Below are positions 33,540 to 44,100 of a DNA stretch of 64,000 bases, one piece after another. The number at the start of each line of letters is the position of its first letter. Within the stretch, counting starts at the first letter, position 1. The translations under genes and the position numbers were made by a program. Below the pieces are notes generated by a model that was not told the DNA's origin, did no database searches, and saw only the letters and a program-made list of their open reading frames with translations. Origin of the DNA: 2-02-FULL-55-14 sp964581115. GTDB lineage: Bacteria; Bacteroidota; Ignavibacteria; UBA10030. The stretch lies in contig CAZOMY010000001.1 in the NCBI GenBank assembly GCA_964581115.1, positions 1 to 64,000 on the forward strand, given 5' to 3'.

Positions 33540-33879
33540 GGCATCTGGTATGTTTGCATCATGCTGATGCCTTCGAACGCAGCGGATCTACGTGGGCATG
33601 AGCGAAGGTGTCGATCGGCGGCATGCGCAGTATGAGCCCGGCACCGTACGATCGACCAAGGCGTATCGACCATGGAAGGTCGTCCATGTGCAGACGTTCG
33701 GCAGCAAGGCGGAAGCGCTTCGACGCGAGCGGTATCTTGGATCTCCCGCCGGTAGGCTGGAGAAGCGAACGTTGGAGGGATCGGGAAGGCAGGTCGCCAG
33801 TCGACGGCGCTCACTGGACAACGAAAGCCCGGATCGCTCCGGGCTTTCGAATGTACCTCTATCGTCGCGCCTACTTTGA
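33540..33879 (+). pseudogene. Frameshifted GIY-YIG endonuclease-like gene next to tRNA-Pro
   Basis: Two frames together give one GIY-YIG domain. The first (from about 33540) reads GGIWYVCIMLMPSNAA, the second (from about 33586) IYVGMSEGVDRR followed by ERYLGSPAGR near its end. Together they align with the intact protein at 10662: WVY with IYVGM, the RR pair, the charged middle and the E-x-YL motif. The frame changes near 33585, inside the normal domain. The second frame then runs through a terminator hairpin into the end of the cyclase gene, so its C-terminus is also degraded. A sequencing error or programmed frameshift is possible but less likely. Confidence 0.7.
33822..33849. terminator. 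Strong bidirectional terminator hairpin
   Basis: CGAAAGCCCGGA (33822-33833) pairs perfectly with TCCGGGCTTTCG (33838-33849): 12 bp with a four-base loop. It lies just beyond the minus-strand cyclase stop and is probably that gene's terminator. Confidence 0.8.
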
Positions 33880-36045
33880 CTCGAGCACGAACACCCCGTT
33901 CCATTCCGGCTTCGGGGGGTGGATCTGGTAGAGCCGCATCCGTTCGATATAGAGATTGCACACCGGGTCGTCGGGCCAGTAGATCATCGCATGTTCCATG
34001 TAGGCGATCCCTTCATCCCACCTGCGTTCTGTGTACGCCTTAAGCCCCTCCCGATAGGTTTCGAGGAACCTTTTCGTCGTGTCGGGGACCGTCTTGTCGG
34101 CGACGTCGAGGAGTTCGAAGATCCGGACGGGCTCGCTCTTGCCGGCCACGACCACCCGGTCGACTTCACGCGTCAGGACCTTGCCGGCCACCTTCTGGTG
34201 GGTCATTTCACTGATAAGAATGGCCGTGCCGTATTGTTTGTTCACCCCCTCGAGCCGAGACGCCAGATTGACAGGATCACCGATCGCCGTGTAGTTGACT
34301 TTGCTGGCAGAGCCCATGTTGCCGACCGTGCAGACACCTGTGTTCACGCCGACGCGCTGTTTGAGCTCGACGCCGGCGATCTGTTTGATCTTCGGATTGA
34401 TCTTGGCCAGTCGCCGCTGCATCTCCAAGGACGCAAGGCAGGCATGGAGGGGTCCGTCGGGGTCGGCCACAGGCGCCCCCCAAAAGGCCATGATGGCGTC
34501 GCCGATGTATTTGTCGACCGTTCCGCGCGTACCCGTGATGACCTTGGTCATCTCCGTGAAGTACGTGTTGAGCAGCTTCACAAGGACCTCGTCTTCCATC
34601 TTCTCCGAAATGCCCGAGAATCCCTTCAGGTCGGTAAAGAGCAGCGTGATCTCCTTCTTCTCGCCTCCAAGCTTGAACAGGTTGGGATTGTCGACCATCA
34701 TACGAACGACCGTGCTGTCGACGTACTTGCCGAACATGTCGGTGATCATGCGCTTCTGGCGCCCTTCCGTGGCGGCGCGATACGACACCGTCGTAACGAA
34801 GGCAAAGGTCAGGCTGAAGATCGCCTCGACGACCGGCAGGATCATGCCCGCCTCGGAAAAGAAGAAATACGCAGCCAGCAGATAGAGGATGAGCGTGGCC
34901 AGCAAGATCAAGACGCCAAGACGCATGCTCGAATGATGCGAGATCGCCCCCACCAGGATGGTGAGACCGAGCAGGACGACGATGGTGAGAGCCCGCGGCG
35001 CATGTCGCGCGAACTGTCCGCCGGCGATCATGTCGTACATATTGGCGTGCGTGATGTAGCCCGGCGTACTTTCGCCGATCGGCGTCGCGTAGAAATCTCC
35101 CAGCGACCGGACGGTCGGGCCGATGATGCAGACCTTGCCTCGGAACTGCTCAAAGAATGAAGCATTCCGATCGCGTGCCGCCAGCAGGATGTCGTAAAAG
35201 CTTACCGACGGGAACACGTCCGCCGGACCGACATAGTTGATGAGGACTTCACCGATGGGACCGGTGGGGATCTCCAGGTCTCCCACTGTCACCGTCATGC
35301 CGTCGTCCGCCGTTTCGATGCGCACATTTTCTCCGGTCCATCCCCGTTCGTGCATGACCAGTGCCAGGCCGAGCGTGGGATACAGGCGACCAGCATAGTC
35401 CACGAAGAGGGGTGCCGAGCGAATGACGCCGTCGAGCGTATCGGGGATCAGACTGATATGCCCTACCCCGGCGCTGACCTCGGCGAGTTCGGGGAAGGGA
35501 TAGTCATTGATGAAGGGGGAGCGAGGAAAAAAGTGATGTCGGGGAGCCGGAATGCCAAACCCGCCGATGGACCAGAAGGCCGCGCTGTCGATGTCTCGGG
35601 GGGAGATCCGTGATTGATCGGTCCGGGAGGGGATGAAAGGGCCGATGACTTGAAAGACACCTTGGGCGGTCGAGAGATACTCCAGCATCCGCGATTCTTC
35701 CGTTGAGTCGGTCCGGTCGCGAGGCGGAAGCGGAACGTCGAGAGCGATCGCGGTGGCTCCCGAGTTGCTCAGCAACGCCATGGCCGCCCCGTACTGGTCG
35801 CGGGGGATCGGCCAGCCAAGGTTGCGGTCGGTGAAATCGTCGATCCGGATCAGCACGACCCGATCGGTCCAATCGCGTACCCCCCGTGCTCTGAGCACGA
35901 CATCCTGTGCGGTCCGTTCGAGCTTCCGGAAGATGTCCGAACCTATGGTGGTGTGCAGAAGGGGTGTCTCAAAGAGAAGCAGGGCAAGGATGAAACTGAG
36001 AATAGCGAACCCAATGCCGGTCAGTTTCTTGAGCGTGGTCTTCAT
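33871..36045 (-). CDS. CHASE2-domain adenylate/guanylate cyclase
   Basis: 724 residues. After an N-terminal membrane anchor (LTGIGFAILSFILALLLFETP) comes a large extracytoplasmic CHASE2 sensor (about 30-330) with its typical blocks VVLIRIDDFTDRNLGWPIPRDQYG and FRGKVCIIGPTVRSLGDFYATPIG. Three hydrophobic segments follow (about 345-430). The class III cyclase domain has LLFTDLKGFSGISE with the first metal aspartate, KYIGDAIMAFWGAPV with the second, and YTAIGDPVNLASRLE. A short C-terminal tail resembles TPR-type helices. The ATG at 36045 starts the anchor. Substrate, ATP or GTP, is not settled by inspection. It is divergent from the TlpA-like gene. Confidence 0.93.
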   Translation of the reverse strand: MKTTLKKLTGIGFAILSFILALLLFETPLLHTTIGSDIFRKLERTAQDVVLRARGVRDWTDRVVLIRIDDFTDRNLGWPIPRDQYGAAMALLSNSGATAIALDVPLPPRDRTDSTEESRMLEYLSTAQGVFQVIGPFIPSRTDQSRISPRDIDSAAFWSIGGFGIPAPRHHFFPRSPFINDYPFPELAEVSAGVGHISLIPDTLDGVIRSAPLFVDYAGRLYPTLGLALVMHERGWTGENVRIETADDGMTVTVGDLEIPTGPIGEVLINYVGPADVFPSVSFYDILLAARDRNASFFEQFRGKVCIIGPTVRSLGDFYATPIGESTPGYITHANMYDMIAGGQFARHAPRALTIVVLLGLTILVGAISHHSSMRLGVLILLATLILYLLAAYFFFSEAGMILPVVEAIFSLTFAFVTTVSYRAATEGRQKRMITDMFGKYVDSTVVRMMVDNPNLFKLGGEKKEITLLFTDLKGFSGISEKMEDEVLVKLLNTYFTEMTKVITGTRGTVDKYIGDAIMAFWGAPVADPDGPLHACLASLEMQRRLAKINPKIKQIAGVELKQRVGVNTGVCTVGNMGSASKVNYTAIGDPVNLASRLEGVNKQYGTAILISEMTHQKVAGKVLTREVDRVVVAGKSEPVRIFELLDVADKTVPDTTKRFLETYREGLKAYTERRWDEGIAYMEHAMIYWPDDPVCNLYIERMRLYQIHPPKPEWNGVFVLESK

Positions 36046-36074
36046 GAAAAGGTCTTGCTGGTGGAGGGCAAGCC

Positions 36075-36103
36075 AATGTACGCGCACCCATGGCCATAAG
36101 CAA
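36075..36103 (-). promoter_or_regulatory. Promoter of the cyclase gene
   Basis: On the minus strand TTGCTT (36103-36098), 17 bases, TACATT (36080-36075). The start codon lies 29 bases after the -10 box. Confidence 0.55.
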
Positions 36104-36149
36104 TTGTTGCACGGCTGTAATCGCTTGCAACCCTCGGTTCAAGCCTTCC

Positions 36150-36178
36150 TTGACAAACGCTCCTTATTTGTGTAGGTT
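36150..36178 (+). promoter_or_regulatory. Promoter of the TlpA-like gene
   Basis: TTGACA (36150-36155), a perfect consensus -35, 17 bases, TAGGTT (36173-36178). It may also drive the CsgG-like genes and the giant gene downstream. Confidence 0.6.
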
Positions 36179-36215
36179 TTTTCGCTGATTCCTGACTCAT
36201 CCTTCCGAGGTTGAC

Positions 36216-36815
36216 GTGCCACGCACCATTTTGGCATTTTTTGTTTTCTCGATTTTTTGCGCATCTGGGGTGATCCTGGCCGGCGAGCCGCTGGCCTCTG
36301 GATCCGTTCAGAAAGGGGACACACTGCGGGCGGGCGATCCTGCTCCTGTCTTCGTAATGCGCGACCTGCTTACAGATGAGCCCGTCTTTCTTCGCGACTA
36401 TGTTGGCAAAGTGCGGCGGCGCGAATCAAAGATCGCGCAACCTCACGTTACGGTTCTCAGTTTCTGGGCCACGTGGTGCCAGCCCTGCAAGATCGAGATA
36501 CCGCTACTGACCGGGCTCGAGAAGGAATTCGCCGGCAAGCCCGTGAAGATCTTCCTCGTGAACACTCAGGAAATGGCGGATGTGACGGAAGACACGGTCC
36601 GAGCAGTCTACAAAGGCCGGGGATACAGTCTTCAGTGCTTGATCGACGCTTCGGGCCGTTTTGCCAGGAACTACACGGTGCGGGGACTACCGATGATCGT
36701 GGTGATCGACCAAGATGGAATTGTGAGGAGGGTCAATAGAGGTTATCACGAGAATTTCCATATTGACATCCGAAATCTGGTCAACGAGTTGCTGACGTCA
36801 CAACGCAGAGACTAG
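36216..36815 (+). CDS. TlpA-like exported thioredoxin-fold protein
   Basis: 199 residues with an N-terminal signal or anchor (TILAFFVFSIFCASGVILAG) and a thioredoxin fold. The redox motif is WCQPC (Cys88, Cys91) in FWATWCQPCKIEIPLL; the cis-proline lies in VRGLPMIVVIDQDG. This fits the TlpA/ResA group that reduces or shuffles disulfides in the periplasm. The GTG start at 36216 is 38 bases past the promoter. It is the first gene of a co-directional run leading to the giant secreted protein and could assist its folding, which is inference from position. The spacer to the next gene is 26 bases. Confidence 0.9.
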   Translation: MPRTILAFFVFSIFCASGVILAGEPLASGSVQKGDTLRAGDPAPVFVMRDLLTDEPVFLRDYVGKVRRRESKIAQPHVTVLSFWATWCQPCKIEIPLLTGLEKEFAGKPVKIFLVNTQEMADVTEDTVRAVYKGRGYSLQCLIDASGRFARNYTVRGLPMIVVIDQDGIVRRVNRGYHENFHIDIRNLVNELLTSQRRD

Positions 36816-36841
36816 CGCGTTCCTCACCGCCCGGAGCATCA

Positions 36842-37345
36842 ATGCCGACCCGTTGCTACGTCCTTCTTCCATTCCTTCTCATCCTCTTCGGCTGCGGCGC
36901 CTCCAAACCGGAACCGCCCAAGCCGAAGATCAACATCTCTATCATGGACTTCGAAGCGCGAGCCGGGGTCCAGTCGATGGAAGCACAATCGGTCGGCGAC
37001 GCCCTCGCCTCGCTTCTCCAGCAGACCGCCCGCTTCAACATCGTTGACCGAAAGCAGATCCAGGCGGTCCTCCAGGAACAGAGCTTCCAGGCGACCCAGA
37101 ATCCGAACGCCGGGTTGAGTCAAGCCGCACACGTACTGGCGGTCCGAAAGTTCGTTACGGGCTCGCTTGGAAAGCTGGGTGACACCTACATCTTCAGCGT
37201 CAAGCTCACCGACGTCGAGACGTCGGGTATCGATCTCTCGATCTCACGGACATACGACGATGACCTCGAGGATATCATGGAAGATTTTCTCCCTTCGATC
37301 GTCAACGAGATCATCGCCTCCGTGGACGGTGTGAAGCCGAAGTAA
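36842..37345 (+). CDS. CsgG-like lipoprotein (short paralogue)
   Basis: 167 residues. A lipoprotein signal ends in LFGC (Cys18), so it should be lipid-anchored. The mature part starts KINISIMDFEARAG and continues with VDRKQIQAVLQEQSFQ and a C-terminal strand/helix pair with SVKLTDVETSGI. This is the fold of CsgG/FlgO-like outer-membrane assembly proteins in minimal form. It aligns along its length with the next gene (MDFEARAG vs LDFDARGG; VDRKQIQAVLQEQ vs VDRQRIRQILEEQ; GSLGKLGD vs GTIGKVGS). Function unknown; relatives form or service outer-membrane export channels. Confidence 0.82.
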   Translation: MPTRCYVLLPFLLILFGCGASKPEPPKPKINISIMDFEARAGVQSMEAQSVGDALASLLQQTARFNIVDRKQIQAVLQEQSFQATQNPNAGLSQAAHVLAVRKFVTGSLGKLGDTYIFSVKLTDVETSGIDLSISRTYDDDLEDIMEDFLPSIVNEIIASVDGVKPK

Positions 37346-37399
37346 CCGTCCGGTCGTTCTTTTCAATCGACCTATTCTTCGAGCAGAGGAGCCACCCCT

Positions 37400-38098
37400 G
37401 TGACCCCCTTGGTCCGCTCCATTCCGGCGGTTCGTGCCGCCTTGATCGCCTACCTTTCCTGCTTCCTCACGCTTGGGACGCTGGCCCAGCAGCGTAACGT
37501 ACGCCAGCAGGCCGCACCTCCCAAGAAGCTGAATGTCGCCATCCTCGATTTCGACGCCCGGGGCGGCCTCACGAAAGAAGAGGCCGCGACCCTTTCTGAC
37601 GCATTTCAGACCGAGATCGTGGGGGTCGGCGAGTTCACCGTCGTCGACCGCCAACGGATCCGGCAGATCCTCGAAGAGCAGGGTTTCCAGCAGTCCGAGG
37701 CTTGCTCGCAGGTCGAGTGTATCGTCGAGGCCGGCAAGATCCTGAAAGTGGAGCGGATGTTCGCCGGCACGATCGGTAAGGTCGGCTCGCTGTTCAACGT
37801 GAACATCCAGGTCATCGACATCGCCACGGCGCAGATCATTTCAAACAAGTCGCGTCAGCATCGCGGAGACATTGAGGACCTGCTCTCGGAGATCATTCCC
37901 AACATGGCGCGGCAGATGGCGGGTGAGATGGTGGGGAAGCGGTTCGAGGAGGTCGGCGGCGGGGGTGGATGGTTGTGGTATGCGGCCGGCGCCGTGGTCC
38001 TGGGAGGCGGAGCCGCCGCGGCCATTCTTCTGAAGCCCAAGAAAGAGGAAGCTGGAGCGAGCGTCGAAGCCCTACCGCCCTCTCCAGACCTTCCCTAG
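37400..38098 (+). CDS. CsgG-like exported protein with C-terminal membrane anchor
   Basis: 232 residues, a paralogue of the preceding lipoprotein. N-terminal signal (ALIAYLSCFLTLGTLAQ), then a CsgG-type domain NVAILDFDARGGLTKEEA, VDRQRIRQILEEQGFQQ, GTIGKVGSLFNVNIQVID. Unlike the first copy it has a Cys pair (ACSQVEC) after the first helix region and a Gly-rich linker followed by a membrane helix (WLWYAAGAVVLGGGAAAAILL) near the C-terminus, with a charged tail. The GTG start at 37400 has GAGGAG eight bases upstream. It lies 69 bases before the giant gene. Confidence 0.82.
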   Translation: MTPLVRSIPAVRAALIAYLSCFLTLGTLAQQRNVRQQAAPPKKLNVAILDFDARGGLTKEEAATLSDAFQTEIVGVGEFTVVDRQRIRQILEEQGFQQSEACSQVECIVEAGKILKVERMFAGTIGKVGSLFNVNIQVIDIATAQIISNKSRQHRGDIEDLLSEIIPNMARQMAGEMVGKRFEEVGGGGGWLWYAAGAVVLGGGAAAAILLKPKKEEAGASVEALPPSPDLP

Positions 38099-38167
38099 GT
38101 TCGGACCCCATCGCGCACCCCACCAATGTCTCGACACCGGATCGTGCAGTCCACAAGGATGTGTGCC

Positions 38168-41100
38168 ATGAATGCTCGCCGAGCCGTACTGACGCTCCTG
38201 ACACTCTTCGGGAGTGCCTCGCCGATGCTCTCCCAGAACGCCGGTTCGTTCCTTTTCAATGGAGGAACCGACCGAGTCCGCGTGACCGATGAAAACCTGT
38301 TGCAGCCGCCCCGAAACGCCGCGGCGCTGGCGGTCAGCGGAACGTCGCTGTCGGTCGAAGCATGGGTCTATCTGTTCGTCTTGCCAGCGCCTGGACGCCA
38401 GTACACCATCGTGGCTCGGCCGGCCGATAATGGGTTCCTGATCGACCCGTTCCAGTCGTATGGACTCCTCGTCAGGACGGATTCGATCAGTCAGACAACG
38501 CATCTGGTCTTCGCGATCTCCGACGGGGTCACTCCGGTCGGCGGAGGCAACGCAGTGGCTGTCGTCGATCCGAATGTCATGCCTGTTGGAGCATGGGTCC
38601 ACGTGGCGGGAACGTACGACGGCGTGAACGCCCGTTTGTTCGTCAATGGCGTTGAAGCGACCAACGTTCCGGCGACCTTCAGCATCGGCGTGGGTTCAAC
38701 GGGCTTCTATGTCGGCGGGACCGTGAATGACAATATGCGCGGGCTCATCGACGAAGTGAGGTTGTGGAATATCGTACGCAGTCCGGCCGAGATCGCGGGG
38801 ACGATGAACAATTCACTCACGGGTTCCGAACCCGGCCTGGCCGGCTATTGGCCGATGGAGAGTTCCTCAGTGCCTGCCACGGACTGGACGGCGGATCTTA
38901 CGGCGAACAGCAACGATCTCCAAGTGCGGGGGGCGCGTGTCGTGGCATTCCCCGCAGGGTCGACGGTGCAGATCGCGCCGACGAACACGGTGATCACGTT
39001 GAATGCAGCCGTCTCCAACGAGCCGTTCGCCGCCGCCGTGATCTCGAACGGATGGCCGCTGGCGTCTCATACGCTCCTGGCGGGACCAGCCGGCATGGTC
39101 TATGACGGCGATTCGCTGCGATGGACACCGGAGGAGTGGCAGTATGGCCATCACGAGGTGATCATCCAAGCGACGAACTCGGTGGGCTCCCTCGTCGATA
39201 CGGTCTTCGTCGACGCCGAACTCGTCCGGTCGATCGAGAACGATACGCGATTCGACCTGACGAACCGGGGCAAGCTCGGTGCGTTCGGACGATACGGCAA
39301 GGGGATCGTCGTCAACGGACGGAACGGCCTCTTTACGGCCGACGTCAGCGTCGTCGACCGCAATGACAATCGATTTGCCGGCGGACTCTATACCGGTGTG
39401 AACAGCTTCGCGCCCGCGGAGGGATTCACGGCCGTACCGAGCATGGCGATCGGCTTCTCCGCGCTCCGCACGTCCTTCACCGACGCTTGGGAGGACCCTG
39501 CCTCGCGTATCGGTCTTCGGGTGATTCAAACCTCCTACATCAAGTCCGGGGTCCCCGACCATCAATACACCGTGGTGGACTATCAGTTTGTGAACGAATC
39601 GGGAGCCCCGCTTGACGACATCTTTCTTCAGGTCTCGGCGGACTTCGACGTTGGCGTGCCCGGCAATAATCTTGCGGCGTACGACACTTCATTAGGATTG
39701 GTGTATGCGGTTGAATCGAGCGGCGCGACCAACCCTGCGGCGTACGGCATTCAGGTCGTGGGAGGCGACCGCCGGCCGTCGGGCATGGCGGTCTGGACCG
39801 CCGACGACGATCTGTACGTTCGCAATCGCAGCAACCTGGAGACGTTCACGCCCTTTGTGACGACTCCAGCCGACGTGCGCGGCCAGATCTCCGTCGGTCC
39901 TTACAGCGCCGGTATCGGCGATACGATGCATCTGACCGTGGTCTACCTGGGTGCGCCCGACCTGGATCAACTGCGCGCTTCGGCGGCGAGGGCGAAGCAG
40001 ATCGTCAACGATCCCACGACGATCGACGCATCGCCGGCGCTGGCCGAAACAGAGCCCAACGGCACCGCATTTTCGCCGAACCTCATCACGTTGGGAACTC
40101 GGATCGAGGGAGCGATCGACCATCAAAGCGACGTCGACTACTATCAGTTTACGCTGACATCGGAGGATACCGTACAATTCATCGGCGCGCTGGGCGAAGG
40201 ATCGAACGTGCGGTATCGGTTGGAACTCTTCAACAGTGGCGGCAACATGATCCATAACAGCGCTTGGTACCTGTTGCCCGATCAAGACCAATTCATGTCG
40301 TTGATCCTGGGTCCCGACACGTATTCGCTCCGAGTGCTCTACACGTACAACTACAACGCCAACTATCCGTCGAAGCGGCCGTTCGTCAAGGGCTCGAAGG
40401 AAGAGCAGCTCGAAGCCATGTCCAAGGAACGGAGTCTGCGCATGCGGACCTTGGCCCCCGTCGACACCTCGGGCCGTTATGCCATCATCGTTCGCCGATT
40501 TGAGCCGATGCTCAGCCGCTTCGGGTATAGCGGTGCGGAGATGACGACGGACAATCTCGCCTATGTCTACCAGGCCCTCTATCCTGGCGAGTCGAACACG
40601 CGTTTGGAGATCGAGTATGGAACGACGACGGCATACGGCCAGGTCCACTTCGTAGACGTGTATCACGCGCCATACGCTCAGTATGCGTATGCCACGTTGC
40701 CGGGATTGATGCCGGCGACAAACTACCATGCGCGCTTCCGGGCCACGAGCAGTTTGGGAACCTCATATGGTCCCGATGTCACGTTCACGACCGCCGCTAC
40801 AAGCAATAGGTGGACGCGCCAGGAAGTGACGTCCGGCGGCGGATACTATATGGCGAGCGCTGAAATCGTGAGTGACAGCGTGGCATTTGTCTCGGGATCA
40901 TTGGTGTTTCGAACCACCAACGGCGGGACCACGTGGCAGGATGTCAGTCCGGCGTACACGTATTACCATTACTCGCGATCCATCGTCTTCTCGAATTCGG
41001 GCGTTGGATTCAGTGCGGGATACGGTAGCGTGCCGGTCGTCATGACGAACGACTCGGGAAACACGTGGACATCCTCGTATGCCGGCGAGTATGCTGACTT

Positions 41101-44100
41101 GCGAGGCCTGGCCGTCGATGCAACGGGACAATACATCATCGGCGTCGGCTACAATGGAATGGTTGTAGCCTCAACGGACTACGGTGCTTCGTGGTTCACG
41201 ACGACCATCCCCGCCATGTACGGTTTGTCTGGGGTCGAGTTCGTAACACCGGGTGTCGCCGTCGCCAGCGGGTATGACGGCATGATCTATCGCACGACGG
41301 ATGGCGGAGCCACATGGACGGCGGGTGATCAGTATCCCACGGTGTTCTACGATATGCAGTTCGTTGATGCCTCGGTCGGCTTTGCAGCGACGTGGATCGG
41401 GCTGTACCAAACCCTCGATGGAGGTCTCACGTGGACACACCTGAACAATGGCATGTACTACACCGAAGCCATCGCGATGTCCGATGCGAACAACGGTCTC
41501 GCCGTCGGATATCAAGGATTCGTGTATCGTACGACGGACGGGTGGGCCACTTATACTCGGGAGAACAGCGGCACGACGGCGGAACTGCTGGGCCTGGCGA
41601 CGAATGGAACGACTGACGTCACCGTCGGCGCAAGGGGCACGGTGCTGCGCAGGGGGATCCAGTTCGAAGCCGAGCCGAATGATACGCTCTCGACGGCGTC
41701 GCGGATAGCGTACAATGCCGTAGTCGAGGCGACCCTTGACCCGATGCGTGAACATGACTGGTATCAGTTCGAAGGTAACGCGGGCGACACCGTTGAGATC
41801 AGCACGCTCGTTCCGGTCACCTCGGACCTGTTCGGAACGTTCTCTCCATACTTCCAGCTTCGTGACCCGTTCGGCACGTTGACCTTCCGCGACTGGACTG
41901 CCACGATCCCGGGCGAAGGAGACGAGGCGCGGCTTGTGCGCGTCTTGCAAGCGACCGGGACGTATCACATTCGGGTGATCGACAATCGGGGGACGATCGG
42001 GCCATCTCCCGGAGCGAAGTATCGCTTGACACTTCGACGCGCATCGACAGCCGCCCCGCGTGTCTCCGGTGTTGTCAACCTAGGCCTGTTCAGCGATCGG
42101 ATCACACTGCGCGCCGCGGTGCTGCCGTATGGCGGCTCGACCACCGGCGGCTTCGAGTACGGGACGACACCCGCTTTGGGCTCGACTGTCGCGTTTGAAG
42201 GCGGCCCGATCACCGGCCTAAGCGCTGCGGTACCTCGGGCCACGCTCGCGGGTCTCTCACCTTCGACCGTCTATTACTACCGTCCGTTCGCCCAGAACGA
42301 ATACGGCTCGGCAGTGAGCGACTCGCTCTACCAGTTCACCACGCCGCCGCCCGCGGATGGTTGGGAGCTGCTTCCGTCCGGAACGCAGATGCCTCTCCTG
42401 AGCATCGATTTCGCTGGAGAATCCGGGTTCGGTCTGGCCACAGGCTCCGGAGGGAACATCCGCCGCACCTTCGACGGCGGCCGCTCGTGGGATTCTGTCG
42501 CCGCCTTTACGACGCAGACGCTGTACGGCGTTCATGTGCCCTGGAACGGCGTTGCCGTGGTCATCGGAACGAACAACACGATCCGGAGGACCGTTGACAA
42601 CGGACAGAATTGGTACCAACCGTCAACACCGTATCCAACGACAGGGCCCTCCTGGCTCGACGTCTCGTTCTTGAATGACTTTGAGGGGTTGGTGGCGGGG
42701 TCGAATATCGTCATGAGGACGACTGACGCCGGCGAATCGTGGACATCGGTGTCGCCCATCCCTGGGCAAACATTGCGGGCGATCCAAATGGTCAGCCCCT
42801 CGAAATACGTCGCAGGTTCTTCCACCGGGTACGTCTCCATCTCCTCGGACGCCGGACTGACATGGCAGACGCAGCTCGTCGGGTCGGGAAATCGCAAGGA
42901 AGCGATCGTTTTCTTCAACGAGATGGTCGGCGTCGTAGGATCGCCGGCGGAAAACACGATCTACCGTACGGTGGACGGCGGCATCACGTGGAATACCATC
43001 ACCCTTCCGCTGCCGGCGACGACCGGCGTTCGGCGAGGTGCCGTTCACCACACGGGAGTGGGATATCTTGTGTCGCTGGAAGGTACCGTCTTTGTTACGA
43101 CCGATCAGGGCGCGACGTGGCAACCGTCGTTCTCGGGATTCCAGGGGATCTTGTATGGGGTACGCCCGGAACTTCCCGAACTGGTGCATCTTGTCGGCGA
43201 CTATGGGACGATCTTCGTTCGTGATACGCGTCCATCCAACGTCACGATGCTGGTCGACATGCGGTCGGCGATCCGATCGGGCCTTTTCAATCCCGCCATC
43301 GACACGCTCGCGTTACGAGGAGGTCGCGCACCGTTGGAGTGGACCGGATTCAATCAGATCCTGACGGATCTATGGTCTGGGGTCACGGACTCGATCTATC
43401 AGGTCTACTTCTCCACGCCCGACCCAGGCACACTGGAGTACAAGTTTGTCATCCGTCACCGCGGATATGATCTGTGGGAGCGGGCGATGACGAACAACCG
43501 CGTGGTCAACTTGCCGCGCGGTAACGTCGAGTACGGTCATGTCTTCGATGATCGGGCGGAAGAGTTTGTCCTGCAGGTCGGGCAATATGACCAGGACCCG
43601 AATACGCTCGGACTTTATCACCTCGACGAAGATACCGTCAGCAACGTCGTTTGGGGGCTTACGGGCGCGTTGGTGGTGGACCAGTCCCCGCAGTCAAACC
43701 ACGGAAGCTTCAACGGCCCGATCATGGTGAATGGCCGTCACGGACGCGCCAGGTATTTTCCGGGACAGCCGGGCGTTGGGATCACGCTTGACCGTGGCAT
43801 CCTGGTTCCGGTGGGTCCGCCGTACTCATTTACGATCGAATTGTGGACGAAGCTCGACCAGTATCCTTTGGCGAACGGGGCTGCGGTCTATTCTGGAGGC
43901 ATCTACGACGCTTTCCTGGGCATGAGCACCACCGGTCGCTTGCGTGCCGGCATCAGGAATGGCAGCGGCGTCATGGTGACCGATTCGTCTTCGCGACCCG
44001 TGGAGTTGGATCGTTGGGTGCACGTGGCGATGCAGTATGACGCTACGGGCAAGATCCTGCGAGGCTTCATTGACGGCCAAAAGGTCATGGAGTCGGCGCT

